Origin: Apostichopus japonicus
Lineage: Eukaryota; Echinodermata; Holothuroidea; Aspidochirotida; Stichopodidae
Direction of reading: 5' to 3'
Length of the DNA stretch: 64,000 nucleotides
NCBI RefSeq assembly: GCF_037975245.1
Contig: NC_092581.1
Coordinates: 14,227,303 to 14,291,302, forward strand
Part shown: piece after piece, positions 38,931-51,200 of the stretch
Layout: each line of letters opens with the position of its first letter
How positions within the stretch are numbered: position 1 is the stretch's first letter
Program-made: the position numbers and the translations under genes
The notes under the pieces: model-generated
Database searches by the model: none
The model's input: the letters and a program-made list of their open reading frames with translations, nothing else
What the model was told of the DNA's origin: nothing

Positions 38931-40224
38931 GACAATTCTTTGCTTGGAGGGGGAGGGACAATTCTTTGCTTGGAGGGGGAGGGGCAGGTGGTGGGGATTA
39001 GGGAGTGCCAGTTAGAAGCCACAGTAACTTATATCCTATTTAACCGGTAATACGCCCAACTTTCATTCTATACAACCTCGAAAGCAGCAGGAAAGTGATT
39101 TATTGTAAGTTGGAGGCTTGTAATATGAAGTTTTATCTATCATACTATAAATTACTATGGCTATTTACATGTCGTTTGAAATTTAATATTCCTACATAGT
39201 ATTTTATTCTGTGACTATACAAGTACAGTACATATGAGATATCATATAATTTTTTACCAGGCTACAATGTCAAACCCTCATTTTACTGCCCATCACTTTA
39301 TCGTACAGTTAACAACTTAGTGAGCTCTCATATAAAGTTACTGTAGAAGGAAACTACTGATGCCTGGTCATTATCCATTATCCATACATGCTAAACATAT
39401 ATACATACACTGTCCATCTTATCCTTCCTGGAAGGAGGTATAAAAGGCCTAAAGGGACTCTCAAATGAGTCATAAATATTCTAGATATATCTAGGCTTAG
39501 ACGGTCACACTCACAATAATGAATAACTAAAAACATTATAACACATTTTTTAACATTTCTGTGACAATTTTGGAATAATTAATTCCAAGATATGCATATC
39601 TAACAAGAGACCCCCACCCATACAGTTTGTTCCAAACATTGTTAGGACGTCATGCAATGTTTATTGGGTATATACTTAGTCACACCATCCAGGCATTCGT
39701 TCTGGCATCATTTCATAATGTATTTCCTTTACCGTGACAACCTCCAATTTTTTTTCTACTTCATTTTTCCTTGCGATAGGGAGATTTTAACGTAATGGCA
39801 TCCATTGCACAACTGTTTTCAAGTAGTTGTATCTCTACGTAATTTGTACAATATGAATTTACACCACTCAATGGCCCGTATGATATCACCACCTGCGTAC
39901 TTTATTTATATGTATACATATGGAATGAGAGGCAATTAAAAAAATACAATACTTCAACCACTCAACCACTGTTGCAGGCAGGTTTGTTTTATTAATCTAT
40001 CCTAAACAAAAACCTTTCAGTTTATTTGACCTGTGGTTGGTGTACTGAAACGGAGAGTGAAGATGGTGCAGATATTCTGTATCAGTGTAGAAAAAATAGT
40101 TGCCAGAGAAGACTCCTGAACTGCAATATATCACGGCGATGAAAAAAGGATGTTCCAGGAATGCAAAAGTCTGTGGGACACTGCTTAGGTTGCTTCAGAG
40201 ATGGTAGATTCAGGAAGAAGAGAG

Positions 40225-40392
40225 AATGGATATGATCGAAAAAACGTGTGTAGGAACTTGAAATAGTAGAATGAGAAGGAGGGACAATGACTGGGGAGGC
40301 TGGTCATGGAGGGCACACAGTGTTAAAGGGTTACCACAAACCTTATAGGCACGGTAGAATATGTGCTAAAGTTGTGAGGACACAGGTAAGCT
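40225..40392 (+). repeat. donor-end dispersed repeat, copy
   Basis: GAATGAGAAGGAGGGACAATG, CACACAGTGTTAAAGGGTTA, GCACGGTAGAATATG, GTGAGGACACAGGTAAGC. Confidence 0.75.
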
Positions 40393-40559
40393 TGTCATTC
40401 ATTAATCTTACATTTTACCTCAAGTTAGTGGATTAGGTAGAGGAAAGTGCATAAGTAGACCGGAAACATAAAAGAGAGGTAAACAGTAAATGTATTTTTG
40501 TGCTCAGATAATAAATTAGATGGAGTCAATACACTGATAATGCCTTTGCTCTTCAAACA

Positions 40560-40772
40560 AAGATCCTGAGGAAACCGTTCGATCTAACTACTGTAAATCG
40601 AATAAGAATCCACACAAAAAAGGAACGATGTAGGCACTTTGGGTGGTACAATGAGAAGGAAAGGCATTGACCGGAGGGGCCGGTCATAGTGTTCATTCTA
40701 GGCACCGTAGAATGAGAGTGCTAAGATTGTGGGGAGACAGGTAAGCGAGGAGCGAAATAAATTGTCATTGTT
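40560..40772 (+). repeat. donor-end dispersed repeat, copy
   Basis: GGTACAATGAGAAGGAAAGG, CGGAGGGGCCGGTCATAG, then an internal deletion to TTCATTCTAGGCACCG, and GTGCTAAGATTGTGGGG, AGACAGGTAAGCGAGG. Confidence 0.8.
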
Positions 40773-42219
40773 CTTCACATGTCATTTAGATTTATATGCT
40801 CTTCAAGACCATCTACTGTATATTGCCCAATGTTCAAATTTCCATGCAGCCTTCAACGGCGATCCTGAAAGGCATTTTGTTCACGCTATCACACAATTTA
40901 ACATTCCAGCATGTCTGCAAATAATCTGAAAGGTCAAAATTTTCAATCAGTTACAGTATATATATATACAGTAGTGAAAAGATATTATTGCACTTCAGAA
41001 TGCTAACCAACTGAAGGCTATACTCAATTCATGACCTTTAAGGCTTTTCAATATATACTGTTTTGAATAGCAATTATGCCATATGGTGCAAACTGTTTGA
41101 CAAAAACTTTAACATTTTTTTTTTTAACTAGCTTTCTAAGTACTGTAAGTCTTTCTATTAATCACCAGATAACTTCATAGGTAAAGATATATTTATTTTC
41201 ATCCACAAATTCACAGTACATTAAACATGTAGCAACAACTTCACACAGCTTTGAAATGGAAAGCATCATAAATTTGCTAGGATGCTACGCAGTTGTGCCA
41301 TTCTGCAGGAGCAAGGAACGCCTTCAATGCCTGGAGGACTTCCAACAGTCTATGTATCAGTGACAACGTAATTCAATTTGACAGCCAAAATGACTTATTA
41401 CGAACCCATATATTCAGAGGTCAGAGATGTATGTATCAAATTCTACAAACAATTAGAACACACCCTCTCTCTCTCTATCTCTACTGATGCATCATCATCT
41501 TTCCTGAATGAATATCAAGATACAGTAGTGAACTGAATCCCTCTTGGCCATTAGAAATTTTTAACAAACAATTAAACTTTCTAGGACTTATTATTAAGGA
41601 TCTTCACAACCCTAAAGTATTCTCCTGCTGCTACCCCCTTCCCCCCCCCCCCCATCCTACCATGATGTTAAAGTTCAGATAATCATGGAGAAGAATCTTT
41701 CATCTGTTTGGACGCTGCAGCACTAGGTACAGTGCCAAATGTCACAGAGGAAAAAGCTATTTTAGCACTTGGAAGAGGCTAATAAGCCAATTATCTGGCC
41801 AGTCTATTATGTCAGATGGTCATTACTTTCTATTGATATGCTATCTCCAGACCAAGCCACAACCCAGTGACCACACAAGTCAGTATTTGGAGTGTACATA
41901 GCAAGGTATGCAATCAACTGTGTTATCAACAATTAATGGAATGTGCATTACATTCTGTTGAAGAGGGAACTATACTGTATGGGACACCATGCTGTACAGG
42001 ACTACACTGTAGGCATATATATTACTATTGCATCATTCAACATGACTTTACAGCTAAACAAACTCAATTCTAATTTAGGTCAAGGGTTAATAAAGGAGAC
42101 ACAAACTCCAACAATCATCATTGTTCTGTGCAATGTAGATGTTATGAACATGAAACTGTACCAAACATCTAAGAAATTCCTTTCTCCTTTTTGAGATATC
42201 ATCACAGATTTAAAGATTC

Positions 42220-42243
42220 TAGACACACACACACACACACACA
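42220..42243. repeat. CA microsatellite
   Basis: About eleven AC units. Confidence 0.9.
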
Positions 42244-43129
42244 AACGGCTGACGTCGGACTTGATCGACTCTAAATAGGTCGTCATTCGAGCCAAATGTG
42301 CTTCTATTCGATCGGTTACATTTTCCTGTCTCTATTACAATGTTTATATTTCGTAAATGGAGATGGGTTTTTGCAAATGTTGAATCTACAGTAACAAACC
42401 TATTCACATGACCTAATGATGTCATTGGTTTAAAGTTCCTAGTGGCACTACAGTATGACATCACAGATTTACAAAATGACAGCTCGCAGACACAACTTTT
42501 AGACTACGATATCTCCCTCAAGGAACAAGATTTTTCTCAGCTGTTTGGAGGCAGAGGGTGGGGGGGGGGATGGAGAGGGGGGGAGACTGTTCTTCACATT
42601 GATCTCTGTCATATGAGACAAAGAAGATGAAGGTTGGGTTTGCATCCCGTTAGAGGCTCAAGTGTCAAAACACTATAATACTGAGATTCATCATTACAGG
42701 TATCTCTACTGTACACATTCATCACTGGAATTTTTACGCTGATTAGATTTGCCCTTATTTGTCCTTGCAAGAGGCTGACTTTGTTGATAACAGGAAATGT
42801 TCTCTTTTGTCGGCTTAAGAACTGTATATAGGCTATAACCTACATTCTGCTGCAGTTTTCTTTTTCTTTCTTTTGAAAACATTTTGCTATTTTGTCAATT
42901 ATCTGAAAAGAAGAAAGTCACACCTTAAGACTTCTCCATTTCAATTTCTTTATTCCAGTATAAATTACAAAATTTTATAAATCGGACACATAATAATGGT
43001 ACACAAAAGACGTAAAAAGTACAATCATGAAGTATGAACAAATAAGAAAAAAGATGGAGGATTAGAAGGTTGAAAGATTAAAAGGATTATAACAGAGATT
43101 CGAAAAACCCATTTTTGGGGGAAAAACCC

Positions 43130-43262
43130 ATTCTAAAAACCCATTCTGAATGGCAGATTCAGCAGGGACAAGGGCAGTGAGTGACCATTCAGTGGGGCTA
43201 TGGGGGTTGCAGTGCATATGTGTAGGATATACTGTAGGTAAGGGAGGAATAGACTAAATATA
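43130..43262 (+). repeat. donor-end dispersed repeat, decayed copy
   Basis: GGCAGATTCAGCAGG, AGTGAGTGACCATTC, GGGGTTGCAGTGCATATG, ACTGTAGGTAAGGGAGG and ACTAAAT keep the order of the second subfamily. Confidence 0.5.
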
Positions 43263-43439
43263 TTACATGTTATATAAAGGCACTGTACTGATACCCTCTC
43301 ATTCAACCTCTAACTGAACTTGCACACATCTGGAGAAACTCTTGCAGCCTCACTATTAGAGGTAGTCAATAGATCAATTGCTTAAGTGTGAAGTTACAGG
43401 TAATCCAAGCAATACTGGTTTGGATTTATTGTGTTTCCA

Positions 43440-43620
43440 AGGTGTCAGACTTTGCCATCTGTTGACATCAAATGACCTTTGGCCTACTGTAAACTAAAAC
43501 GGATAGGATTCTTGTATTCACTAGAAGGTAGATTTACATAGGAAGTTCATGTCAGCTGTTTGTTTGGAGTTACGGTGTTGAACAAAGTTTTTACATTTTA
43601 ACTTCTTTGAACCTCTACCA
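43440..43620 (+). repeat. TGACC-rich dispersed repeat
   Basis: TTTGCCATCTGTTGACATC, AAATGACCTTTGGCC, GGATAGGATTCTTGTA, CACTAGAAGGTAGATTTACA; same order as the copies at 16810 and 26940. Confidence 0.7.
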
Positions 43621-45010
43621 GAAAGAAAGAAATATCGAATCTTGACACATGATCCAGATTTAGACATTAGAGACTGTGTAGTTAAGGGCATACCATCCTT
43701 GCAATAATTCTTTTAGTATTTCAAGTTTTGTTTCATGATCTATCCTGTTTAAACTACTGTATGCATTTAATTCCCTAACTTTGGGTGGGGAGGGTGGGTG
43801 GGGGAGAGTTCTCCAAGTGATGAAATGTGAAGGAGTTCTCTCAAGGGGAAGATGTTCACCAGTCTTCAAGCCAACAAAAGTCACAATCATCAATATACCC
43901 ACAGTACTTAGGGTAGCATGCACATTCCCATCATGGTCTTGAAATTCTATTAGGGATTTCCAGTTCTAATTTGGTACATGTCAAACAATGGCCAAAATTG
44001 TCTACCTAAAATGGTGGATTTGACAAAATGGAAAGCATTTCAATCATCCAGTCTGTAAAAGCAAATAAAGTGTACTGTACAAACTACAGACTATTACAAA
44101 GTGTAAACATCCATTGTGCATTACTTGTTGTTTTCAAGTACTAGTAGAATAATAAGCCTTTCTCATACAGTACCGTTGAATATGTAAGGTTTACAGTACT
44201 TTTAAGTTTAGCTTAAGTACTAACTATGAACACTTCCGTATTATACAGTACCGTATACACACCATCCAATGAAATGTCCAATGGTTTTAGACTCCACAGG
44301 TCTGTTAGAAGATATACAGTCACAATCGCAAACATGAGAAAGTATTGCACCGGGAGACCGACCAGAACTCTGTACAACTGTTGGCTCTAACCAGAAGAAA
44401 AAATCACTGCTAACTATGCTAATTTATTATTGAACCTGAACATACCTATTCACAATTGATACAAAACAACACAAATTCCCAAACTTGAATGGTCTGCATA
44501 TTTTTATTGGATCCTCAAAATCCACAGCACTGTAATTTTAAATACCATGTCTTGTGTGAACGCAATGGAGAAAGATTACTGTACATCACGTTTTAACTTA
44601 CCTCTACAGTCTGTATTATTTAAGTGTTTAATAGTGGAGACTGTATGGAGAATGGAAGATATTTATATAAATATTACGGTATTCATCCATCCTTAGTCAT
44701 ATTAAATATTAGTCTCGTTATTTAAAGAATTAATACAAAAGTCGGTCACGATAGAAGTATTTTTAGTTTGCAAGCATCTTTCTGTGAAATTAGTTTTAAC
44801 CATGTACTGAACTACTGTACAAGTACTGGTAAGGTGAGTTTAAGTCGTTATATATATATACTAAAAGGCCTTTAATAGAGGTCTGAAACTGAAGCCTGTG
44901 CAATATAAAGATTTACTGTAGAGAATGGTACTGTGGATTCAGATGGGATCTTGATCGAGTGGGTCAATGATGGGTCCAGAAGTGGGTCAATAATTAAGTG
45001 GACCAATAAG

Positions 45011-45417
45011 AGAGTGAGTGAGTGAGTGAGTGAGTGAGTGAGGAGTGAGAGGGTGAGTGAGTGATTGAGAGGGTGAGTGATTGAGTGAGTGATTGAGTGG
45101 GTGAGTGAGTGTGTGCATGCACGGTGGGAGGGTGGGTGAGTGGGTGAGTGAGTGAGGAGTGAGAGGGTGAGTGAGTGATTGAGAGGGTGAGTGAGTGAGT
45201 GATTGAGTGGGTGAGTGAGTGTGTGTGCATGCACGGTGGGAGGGTGGGTGGGTGAGTGAGTGGGTGAGTGAGTGAGTGAGGAGTGAGTGAGTGAGTGATT
45301 GAGAGGGTGAGTGAGTGAGTGACTGAGTGGGTGAGTGAGTGAGTGAGTGTGAGAGTGTGTGTGTGCATGCACGGTGGGTGGGTGGGTGGGTGAGTGGGTG
45401 AGTGAGTGAGTGAGTGA
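45011..45417. repeat. GAGT/GGGT minisatellite with higher-order period
   Basis: GTGAGTGA-type units broken by GGAGTGAGAGGGTGAG, ATTGAGAGGG and a GTGTGCATGCACGGTGGG block that recurs about every 115-135 bp (near 45110, 45225, 45360). Three overlapping minus-strand frames of 124-166 codons rich in T, H, S and L follow from the repeat and are not genes. Confidence 0.95.
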
Positions 45418-47343
45418 AGTACATTTTAAAGAGAAATCAAAGTGTTGTAATTGTAGTGTACCATACTACTTCTTCCATCAAATGTCAAAGATGGCTTTCA
45501 CACTGTCTGTCTCCCAAGGAAATTGATATGAAGTCACTTAAATAAAGTTTAAGTGAAGCCATGAGGATTGGTTAAAGCCCAGCTGAATATTCATGAACAG
45601 TGTGTGGTTAATTAAATTGTCAACCATGTGCCAATCCACTGAAACCTACTGTTGGCATGACATCAGCAGCCACTATGATCTGTGTCCTACTTTTACTTGT
45701 AATGAGGTACAGTACTGTATATATATGAATGTCTTTCCTTGTTTGAAAGGTTGGAATAGGAAATGAGTAAAATGAAAACATTGCTGTTTGCAGATTCTTG
45801 TCGTTATCTTAAAACCAATAGCAAAGATATCTATGCTGTATAGAAAATATATGAAAATTTCAATCACAATGGTCCAAACTAAACAATTTTTTTTTTTTTT
45901 GGGTACCATTGTCTACTAAATAAGTTATAAATCAGTATTTAAGTCCATGGAAATTGGGCAGGGACGGGCAGGGATGGGGAGAGGGGGGGGGACAGCTCTA
46001 CATACAAGGGACCATTTAACACTTTGTGATACAAACTACAAACAAGGCCTTTCTATTTGCAAAGAGATAAAGCCTTTTCTTTATCAGCTATCTTGCTCAT
46101 GTTTGTTTTCTGCCAGGATCGTGATTGACAAACACTCTCTGATAAAAAAACAAACCTGGTGTCACTAGGTCACATAATCTGTCTGTGTTTGCATACCAGT
46201 ATCAGAGTTTAACTTGTCATTACTTCATGGTTAAAGAGTTGACAGATAAGGCTAATTTCTGAAACAAGTCATTTATTTTGTGCATGTACAGTTAGGAGCC
46301 TACAAGTTCAGACTTGCTGACTACTTAAGGCCGGTCTCAACTTAAGTATAGATCTGTTGAAAATCACAAAAAGAAATTGTTACTGTACATCAATATGATG
46401 AACAAGTTCTGAACTTGAGTTTTATATTTGAGCAACTTAGTTTTTCTTCCTTTTCTTGACGAAAGGCAACATGCAGTGGTACGACTATTTTGTAACTTTT
46501 GTGACATTTCGGTTTATCACTGCATGTCGGGTTTCCTTCCTAACAACATGTTTTGTTGGAAAAGAACAATTACAAGGGTTTAGCTTTCATGGCAGATTAC
46601 TTTTGTTTTCAAAAGTACAGGTAAACACTGAAATGTTAAAAAAAAATGCCTATTTTTTTTCCTTGATATTAAACTGCTTCAGGACATATCAACAATATAC
46701 AGTGCTGTCAATACCATGATGTCACAAACATCATTGAAACTACGACAAAAAATGAAAACCACTAGTTATTCAAAGTTACTAGTACTGAGGCTTTGAAGAT
46801 TGTTACACTACTACAACCTTCTGTGTATGGATTCATTCTAGTGCATAATGAACAAGTCTTAACATACAGTAGAAGACATCAAACTCTTATAGACAATTGT
46901 AGACAATTCAGGAACTAAAGAAAGAACAAAAAAAATCTAAATATAACTACATCTTTGTCATAGAGAGTTCACCTAGGGTACAATGTTTGGCAGGAAGTTG
47001 GAATGTAAAGGGAAAGATGCTTGGCCACATCGTGATCATGCCATAGGTAGGAATGCAAACACAAGATTGCTTTACATTCATAGAGTTCAAAAGCAAGATC
47101 CACAAAAATTTGCAGTTTTTGAAAAACTGCCAAGTCACTTACAGGTACAGAATCTGATGGTGGAAAACTAACAAGGTATTCTTTACATGAGTCATTTTGC
47201 TACCATTGTTAAGGTCCATTGAGGTTTTCTGGAGGTGGGAGGGTGTGGTGGGGTGGAGCAGGTGGGGTTGTCCCACTGGCTCCACTGCAAATGCTGGTCA
47301 CAACATCACAGCTCTTGTTTCTTACTGTAGTAATTCAGACTTT

Positions 47344-47586
47344 ACATTACAATATTCTCCATTTACCATTACTGTACTGTAGATACTAGTGTTTAAGTTC
47401 AAACTATTTGGGATCTTTATAAACAATTGGGTTTGTCCTTGTAAGAGGTCTCTATAGATGAGGACCTTGCACATTACAATATTTTTCCATCAGATACTAC
47501 AGTGTTTAAGTTCAAACTATTCGGGATCTTCATAAACAATTGGGTTTGTCCTTGTAAGAGGTCTCTATAGATGAGGACCTTGCAAA
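47344..47586. repeat. 113-bp direct duplication
   Basis: GTTTAAGTTCAAACTATT, CATAAACAATTGGGTTTG and AGAGGTCTCTATAGATGAGG occur twice, 113 bp apart, just inside intron 1 downstream of exon 1. Confidence 0.9.
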
Positions 47587-47768
47587 AAGACATGGGTGTG
47601 TCCATCGTGTCGGTCCAAAGCAGTGACGAAACCAAGTCATTAAATAAACTCAAATTATGCTAACATGCTTTGTGGTTCCTTCTGGGTACCTCAGTGTAGG
47701 AGAAACAATGGAAAGTGATTACATCATCACGACAAAAGTTAAGAATTAGAGTGAAGAAATGCACTTAC

Positions 47769-48128
47769 CTTAAGGGACAGTAACAAATCTGAACATTTGT
47801 TCTTCACATCCTCAAACGGACATTGAATTGAGAGTCTCAACACTTGCAAAAGAATACGAAGAAATCCCGCTTGCCAATCCTCAGAGGCAGATTGAGACGA
47901 ATTGGTGTTTCCCTCGTCGTCGTCGTTGCCGTCTTCGTCTTCCTCTTCGTATTCCTCGATGTCTTTGTTGCTATCCGATTGCCAAACAACGATTACTTCA
48001 TTAATCCATGTCTCCAACTGTTGCAAGGCTTGTGTACGTTCATTGATGTCTCTGGAAGCAATACAACTAAACAACCAGCTCTCGTCGGGCGCCAATTCAG
48101 CAATTTTAGACGCCAAATCCGTGGCCAT
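47769..48128 (-). CDS. SESN1: sestrin, first coding exon (long-isoform N-terminal extension)
   Basis: Encodes residues 1-120. The start is fixed: the ATG (complement of 48126-48128) is immediately preceded by an in-frame TAA, and +4 is G. Homology to the long human SESN1 isoform shows at two places: SCIASRDINERTQALQQLE against LCSRDSTTREAALENIR, and LRLSIQCPFEDVKNKCSDLL against LMLSKRCPFKDVREKSEFIL. Between them lies an acidic, low-complexity stretch (about residues 56-75, mostly E, D, G and N) that is longer than the vertebrate linker. The donor is AAG|gtaagtgc, phase 0. The exon looks like a small helical extension placed before the sestrin fold. Shadow frames on the plus strand across this exon are not genes. 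Confidence 0.95.
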
Positions 48129-48260
48129 TTAATGATGCAACTTTATGATGGGAAAGAGAGGAAAGGTCTGACAGTATTAGAAACTATTGTTTGGACGAAC
48201 AGAGCAGAACAATAGAAACTATTGTTTGGACGAACAGAGCCAATGAAAAGGTGAGGGTCA
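48129..48260 (-). promoter_or_regulatory. 5' flank of sestrin with a 28-bp direct duplication
   Basis: Immediately upstream of the sestrin ATG lies a perfect 28-bp direct repeat, at 48178-48205 and 48213-48240 (35-bp period). On the gene strand each copy contains CCAAACAATAG, which includes a SOX-type AACAATAG core. I see no TATA box. The transcription start is unknown, so this could be 5' UTR or core promoter. The duplication is seen directly; any regulatory role is inference. Confidence 0.45.
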
Positions 48261-51200
48261 TACGGGAAAATGATTCGTCCAAGAACCACTGATTGCCTTG
48301 CAGTGTTTAATCTCTCACAATGAGATCTCTCGATGATTAAGCAATCCTGGTTCTAGCAGAGTGCCACTCCCCCCCCCAAACCCCTCCCCACCCTATCCCA
48401 TCCCTCTTCTCCCTTGCCCGTGCATTGTATTACTTCTGGACACCAAACGAATACTGTGGCTTTGAATAACATATTCCAGAGACTCGTCAAGGCTGTTTGG
48501 CAATGACATCATTTATTCTTCTGTTGCCAGATACAATCACAAATTATCACCAAAATTAAAAAAAAAAAAGAACCTTGTGAGGATGTTGTTGGACTTAAAG
48601 ATGTATAAAACTGCAATTTTGACAAACACTGAACTTCAGCTAATTACCATTTAAATTTACTTAATACAGTCAATAACTTCTGACGAAACTAGATACTCAT
48701 ATGTCATGTTTGACTCCTTGTGACTGTAGATCTGACAGACTAACTGCAGACCTGGCAGACCAATCCACAAAGGTTTTACACCAGGTATGGGCAAAAAATG
48801 TAGTTTGCAGGCTACAGTGAAAGTTTGTAGTCATTCTGTGGGCCACATCACTTGAGGAGGAACCTTAGAGCACACCCATAACAATAAAATAAATTGCAGT
48901 TAATGCTCAAAAACAGATCACTAATTTCTTCATGCACTTTGTCTGTTTGTTATATAAACATCCTGTTGCAATTAGGTCCTATTTACAAGCTCCACAATGC
49001 ATGTACACATGTCACGTTTGAAGGTTTCCCTTTTCTATAAAGGATCGGCAGGTCAAATTAAAATGGTTCTGAAAAGCTTATGGGCCACAGAAAATTCCCC
49101 CTCCCCAAACAAGGCATGCGACCTGCAGGGCACACTTTTACCACACAAAAGTTTACATAATGAGAAAGCAAACAGATCTATTCAACACTTGAATTACAGA
49201 GCAGAAACATTTTTTGAATTCATCATCTACAGTAGAGCTGAAACATTTGAAAGTTCAGGTATTCTATTACTGTTTCTTCTTTTATTCCTTACATATCTTT
49301 AAAAGAGTTTAAAAAATGCAAAAAACATGTAAAAAATTTTTTTAAAAACCCTACAATTCCAAGCAGTTTTCTAATTTTGCAACTTAGTGAACTCTGGCCT
49401 CAATGAATTTTACACTCTGTCATATATCTCAATCAAGAATGCAATCAACCAACCTCCTACAAGAGTGACACTCATTGGAGATATGGTATAGCGTAAAGGT
49501 TCAAGTGCAGCGATGTAGTACCCGGGGTGAACACAGACTGATAGCTGTATCTGGTTGAACCTCACCTACTTAACCCTTGGTTAGGGGTTGTTTAGTGTTA
49601 AAGATAACCTTACACCATACTAGGCTTTTACCTAGCCTCTAATACTTTTTTGAAAAAGGCCTCAGTTAGTATTTTCTACCTTAAATTACCCTCTTTGTTG
49701 CCTCTATTATGTTCCTCCTAAATTGAGCACTACAAGAGCATTTAAATTTCATTACATGAACTTTAAATGCAATTTTGTCATCTCCTTCAAGTCAGTTTAA
49801 GCATTTAGAAAAAGATCAATATTTTCTTTTCTTTCCTTTTTTTGGCATTGGAATGTTCTTGCATAGGCTTGACTTGAAATAAAACACTCAACTAATTACA
49901 CTATTAAATACCACGGAAGGTTTAAGGTTTCATCTGGGTAAATTGGTCAGCATCCCTCAGCTACAGTCAGACCCATTTATCTCTCCCTAAATATAGCATA
50001 TAGGCATAGCTGTAATTTTTTATGAACAGGTGGGCCAAAAGACAAAGCAAAAACAAGAAAAGCCAACTGTACAGGAAGATGATGAGTTTTGCAAATTATA
50101 CAGAAATGAAACTTATAGCCAGCTAATAATATTTGACAATATTTCTATGGTTTGAAAAGATTTTCTTTTAATGAATCTATTTTGAATATGTTACTCAATC
50201 AGAGCAAGGAAAGAAATTCAAATAATGTAAACTACTAATAATTATAAGAAGTAAATATATATGTCATATGCCTATTTCTGCAGAAAATTGAACTTCCCCT
50301 AATGAGTAACCCAAAATTATGTATTTTCCATTCTAAAATTGTGGCATCAATAATCAATAACATAGAGACAATATGTGTTTGAATTTGGTGAACCCCAGCA
50401 CACTTTAGTAATGTTAATATCTTCTGAATACATGGCTGTGAATTAATGCACATTTTTTGTATTTGGGCTTTACTTTGTTAACTAAGAAATGAAGAAGTTG
50501 CTCGTCAAGTAAGTGGAACAATCACAGTGGAACTATGATCGCAAGAGGCAGGTCAAATTGTCCTTGGCAAATATATGGTACACTATCTACAATTTGTGAA
50601 TGGTTTATATCTTTGCAACGGAGCAGTCATCCATTCCTGATTGTTTTTAAATATATAAAACTTCCAACTTTCAGCTAATTTGTAGGGCCTATGTGCCACA
50701 TTTGTTTGTGCCTCCATGGGGCTCAGGTTAATGTCACTTCACATCCTTTAGCTTCACAATAGCCAATTTATCTTACATAAAATTCATTAGAAATGATACC
50801 AAGTGAATCTGCTCCCAATTATATCGCCTAGGCTACTGTATTAGGAATAAGGTACACTTTAGCCGCCCATCAGACTCTTCTTTTCTTGGGACCTCAGCTC
50901 AGCCACAATATACTATTTGTAGTATTAGTAACTGCTAGAACCTAATGTGCCCTAGTTGATTTACTGTACATCTAACGATAGACTAGGCCTACCTAGGACT
51001 GGAGTACACTGAATTAAACCCAAAACAAGATTGCTTGAAGTTTGTTTCTTGGTATACTGTAAAGGATGACCAAGCCGCATATCAATTATGATTTAATGAG
51101 ACTGTCAGACGCCTTTTAGTGCAAGTGCTAAGTTTCTTTTGTATCTGATTAGCCTACATCAGGCCTCACATCAGGGCAGGTCCATTCTCAATCTCAGTTA

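Larger units (their letters stand above)
17647..47768 (-). other. sestrin intron 1 (about 30.1 kb)
   Basis: Bounded by the exon 1 donor (AAG|gtaagt) and the exon 2 acceptor. A long first intron is also known from vertebrate SESN1. Repeats are listed separately. Stretches 19370-20320, 20980-23400, 27390-28400, 29840-31010, 31430-32470, 32940-34280, 36400-38590, 39010-40050, 40780-43120, 43630-45000 and 45425-47340 hold no recognised gene. They carry many open frames of 60-90 codons with no splice, codon-bias or family support. Confidence 0.85.

Noticed and set aside
38537-39001. 154-codon plus-strand frame.
   Set aside because: Lies across and antisense to a tRNA-headed SINE; ends in a G-rich run.
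44872-45424. Three overlapping minus-strand frames of 124-166 codons rich in T, H, S and L.
   Set aside because: They are the GAGT minisatellite read in three frames; all three staying open is expected of such a repeat.
47844-48215. 123-codon plus-strand frame.
   Set aside because: Shadow of sestrin exon 1; the V/F-rich part is the complement of its acidic tract.
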